The notes under the pieces were generated by a model. The model saw only the letters and a program-made list of their open reading frames with translations, did not search any database and was not told where the DNA came from. A stretch of DNA of 64,000 bases from Echinometra lucunter (Eukaryota; Echinodermata; Echinoidea; Camarodonta; Echinometridae). Below, piece after piece: positions 60,957 to 64,000 of this stretch (position 1 is its first letter; each line of letters opens with the position of its first letter). The stretch covers positions 25,959,751 to 26,023,750 of the forward strand of contig CM057157.1 in assembly GCA_029962745.1 (NCBI GenBank). Direction: 5' to 3'. Position numbers and translations under genes: made by a program.

Positions 60957-62814
60957 ATTTGCTATTGACCGCCACGCATGACTTTGCATATTTATAAATG
61001 CTGTTAATGATACCAAAACTCTTTCCATTTTTCAGCAACAGAGATGCCCTGTCAATCAGGTCAAATTCTTTTTTAAAAATCAATAAATGCACAATATAGA
61101 CGTTTCTTCTTTTGGGCATGTATATCCATTATCGTCTTCAGAACGAATGTATGATCAGGCGTAGAATAGCCTGAGCGGAAACCAGCCTGTTCTTCGCCAA
61201 TAACTTCTTCAGCCAAAAATATTTGGTAATTCTGTGATTTAACATAGAGGTAAATAGTTTTCCAAAACAACTTAGCAACGTGATTCCCCGATAGTTATCA
61301 TGGTTTGTATCCTGACCCTTGTTCTTATATTATATAGGGATGATGATGCCAATGCACCATTCAGTGGGAACAAAGCCACTCTCCAGTACAACATTGAAAA
61401 ACTTCACAATTATATTGAGCATTCCACTGGGACAATGCTTTAAAAACTCATTTCTCATCAAATCTCTACCACAAGCTTTAGAATTCTTCACTTCATATTC
61501 TTTTTTCTTTCAACTTCCTTCTATGTGATTCGTGCATTCAAAACATCATTTACATCAGCAGACTCAATATCATTAGGGAACCTACTTCAAGTGTTTTTTT
61601 TTTTTTTTTACAGCCATGCTATTACCTAAGGAGCTAAAATGATTTGCAAAAACAGATAGCAAAACTTTATTGGCAGAAATGTTCTTGTTTTCATTAGAGT
61701 TTAACATTTTCCAAAACGCTTTGGGATCATTTGTTTTCAGTAAATGAAGAGATGCATTTAAATTGGTTTCATTGTCTTTTCTTACGTCTGATTAACCTTT
61801 TGTAGCTTTTACTCACGTCAACCAGATCAGTATTTATTTCAGAATACAATGGCAATTTTCTTTTTCTAAAAATACGGTTTTTGACATTTAAATACTCTCT
61901 TCTCGCTGCAATACATTCTGAATTAAACCATATCTTATTTTCAACATTTCTTTGTCTACGATTTTTACATTGAGGCTGCCTCCATATGCAAACACCAGTA
62001 TCTTGAGCTGTATCTGTAAACACCTTAAAAATTTGTGAGTAAAAGCTGTCAATTTCCTCTTGACTTTCATATTTCTACAGGCAATCCAAGTGCCCATGAA
62101 TAGCAGTAAGCATACTTTCAATTTTTTTTTTGAGAATTCCTCAGTGATATCATTTGACCACTTGAAGGACATACTTGGCATACATCCTTATCATTACTGA
62201 TTATCATTAAAAGATTTTGGGTAAGTCCCAGACAAAGTATTTTCAGAAAGACTTAGTGTCTGCAATCTTGAGGATTGAAGTGTCAGAGTAATAGGACAAT
62301 GTACATCAGACAAACACCTATCAAAAGTATCAATACTAAAGCTATAAATATGAAAAAAAAAAGATTGTGAGAAACTAAAGCGTAATCGGTTGTGCTGCAA
62401 CACCATTCTTGTTGAAGCAAATGTAATCTCCAATATTCCTGTCTTCCCCAAACCTCCCATTTACATGTACTATTTTGAAATCAAAACTCTGACAAATTTG
62501 GATTAAATTTTTCCAATAATTTCTTACATGAATATCCCTATTAAATCGGCCTGTTGTAAAATCAGATACCTCCAATGTTTGAAATCACCCAAGAGACACA
62601 ACGGTAAATCCAATCTACTTCTAATATCAATCACATCAAGCACAAAATTATCAAAAACATCATTAGAATAATGAATCGAACCCTCACATGGTAAATATAC
62701 TGCTGCTAAAATGAATTCATAAACTAAAATATTGTCATTAAATTTTATCCAGATGATCGATTCAGATATTGTGTCTTGAATCCTTTCAGAACAGAGAAAT
62801 ATTTCTTTATTCAT
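60957..62814 (-). pseudogene. Decayed LINE ORF2: APE endonuclease plus RT N-terminal half
   Basis: Reading leftwards on the minus strand across frameshifts: endonuclease blocks (AAVYLPCEGS, LPLCLLGDF, VNGRFGEDRNIGDY, LSDVHCPITL), a linker with WFNSECIAARREY, then RT blocks (NSKACGRD, NYRGITLLSCFGKLF, GEEQAGFRSGYSTPDH, RLYCAFIDF followed by FDLIDR, and YAKSCVAVNSK). It runs into gap 2 just before the point at which the 3' half at 25395/50505 begins (VNGKCSDFF, GVRQGE), so it is probably the same family. Stops and shifts make it inactive. Confidence 0.85.
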
Positions 62815-63660
62815 TTCGATTTCATTCGATTTTATTTCTGCATTTTCTTTCTAAAATCAATGTGATCAACAATAATGACAAAATAAAATACGTAATTCAA
62901 TTTTTACAATAAAACAATGTCAAGGAGACCATCTTGGTTACAAATAAAACGGTTGCAAAGAAAAAAGAAAAAAAAAACCAAACCAACAAATGCTTACATT
63001 TTTGCAAGGGAAAAAAAGGAAAGAACAATTCAGGAGACCGCCAACTTAAGCAGAAGCTTGAAATGTTGACGGCCTCATGGTATTTGAATACACATACCAT
63101 GATATCCACCACATCTGTAACTTACATTATTACCTTTCTGCATATCATAATATTCCTAACCCTTAAGCCAAGATTGGGACAGATCAAGAAGGTCAGACTT
63201 AGTTTCTAATAGACAAATAACATCATAATATATAGTACCTATAACGAATTACCTCGTCCAATTTCAGTGAAAACAATTATAATGTAAATTGACATTCAGA
63301 AACATTGGTATGAACAGTCTCTTATCCCTATCCTGCCTATACTCGAACTAGTTGCCGTGCCTAAATTATGGAATAGTGGCCTAGGGAAACAGTGCATCAC
63401 AGTTTTCTTACTACGGAAAGGACGATGCGAATGATTAGAAAAGTTACTTACCATTACCACACTGATTGTTTGTTTTATTCAAAAAAATTGCCCACTGTCT
63501 TCAGCAACATAGTAACGATGAATACTTGTTGATACGTATAATATAGGTTGTAGTTTGTTCCCCCTCTCCATTAGTCAGTTTATTTCATTTAGTCTTATCA
63601 TAATAATAACTTTATATTCGCATTGTATTTATGTGTACCGATGGTTCTTTCCTTTTCATG
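62815..63660. other. Non-coding, nothing recognised
   Basis: AT-rich DNA with A-runs; could include the 5' UTR of the LINE. No gene seen. Confidence 0.45.
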
Positions 63661-63755
63661 TTTGTAAATAAGTTGATTGTATAATGTAAGCGCTAAGAAA
63701 CAATATGTATTAAGCGCTATATAAATGTTATCTATTACTATTATTATCAATACTG
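63661..63755 (+). repeat. Retroelement-like tail (TTAAGCGCTATATAAATG) with trinucleotide end
   Basis: Shares the taagcgc...aagaaacaatatg...gcgctatat core with 6671-6740 and runs into att repeats. Confidence 0.65.
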
Positions 63756-64000
63756 AAATTTGTCATTATCACACGAGGTAAACTAATTTATATCACTTAC
63801 CAAGAACCCGTACTACACTGACACAAAATACTTTCTTATTTTACTGCCCCCAAATTTTGGAGTTCCCTCCCCAGAGACATGCGAGACAGTTTTTGTATAT
63901 TTGAACGTTAGCTGAGAAAAATGAGATGTGCGCTGCCTCGTATTTGCCATGTTTGTTCTAGTCCAACCAACTCACTATATATTTTGTTATATCTTGCTAC
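63756..64000. other. Non-coding, nothing recognised
   Basis: No coding signal. The phrase ttggagttccctccccagagacatgcgagac could be retroelement debris, but this is not supported enough to call. Confidence 0.35.

Noticed and set aside
60370..61119. 249-codon frame on the minus strand
   Set aside because: Spans the 500-N gap. Only its beginning is real LINE RT sequence; the end belongs to copy C.

Overview
This is an intron-bearing, AT-rich, repeat-dense animal genome, most likely an echinoderm (sea urchin or relative). That reading rests on the gene content, degenerate LINEs, tRNA-derived SINEs, many snap-back and TA-flanked elements, and frequent 10-20 nt poly-C/poly-G runs. The species cannot be named from the sequence alone. 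Two 500-N blocks (17443-17942 and 60457-60956) are scaffold gaps, so the window is three contigs.

Only two genes can be supported, both on the minus strand. At about 3.0-3.5 kb there is a first coding exon of a DMRT (doublesex/mab-3 related) transcription factor. It has a complete DM zinc-binding domain and a poly-Asp run, and it ends at a phase-1 splice donor; the rest of the gene lies to the left. At 34.8-36.8 kb there is a complete three-exon gene for a 164-residue, five-ankyrin-repeat protein that reads as an INK4-type (CDKN2) inhibitor of CDK4/6. Its first intron sits at the same place and phase as in vertebrate CDKN2 genes. This is the highlight, because INK4 genes have been regarded as vertebrate-restricted. 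In vertebrates DMRTA1 lies beside CDKN2A/B and DMRTA2 lies near CDKN2C, so a DMRT gene about 31 kb from an INK4 gene here suggests a very old DMRT-INK4 linkage.

Layout: 1-12.3 kb holds the DMRT exon, its upstream flank and microsatellites. 12.3-17.4 kb is copy A of a repeated segment, cut by gap 1. 17.9-22.7 kb holds a locus interrupted by a 4.25-kb element with 0.7-kb inverted arms. 22.9-25.4 kb holds plus-strand RT debris and the 3' half of a minus-strand LINE. 25.4-35.3 kb is copy B, which contains INK4 exon 3. 35.9-36.8 kb holds INK4 exons 2 and 1, with a snap-back element just upstream. 37.4-42.4 kb holds SINE-like and hairpin elements. 42.4-44.2 kb is a TA-flanked terminal-inverted-repeat element. 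44.2-50.5 kb is a tandem array of about 1.9-kb units carrying RT and LINE debris. 50.5-60.5 kb is copy C of the B segment, with a diverged copy of INK4 exon 3, cut by gap 2. 61.0-62.8 kb is a decayed LINE (APE endonuclease plus RT) on the minus strand.

The stretch 48.0-60.5 kb repeats 22.9-35.3 kb at an offset of about 25.1 kb, so there is either a real tandem duplication of the INK4 neighbourhood or retained haplotypes joined at the gaps. No rRNA, functional tRNA, CRISPR or operon structure is seen. The two genes need not act together: the DMRT protein is a nuclear transcription factor and the INK4 protein a cell-cycle inhibitor. Their proximity matters mainly as synteny and possible shared regulatory territory.
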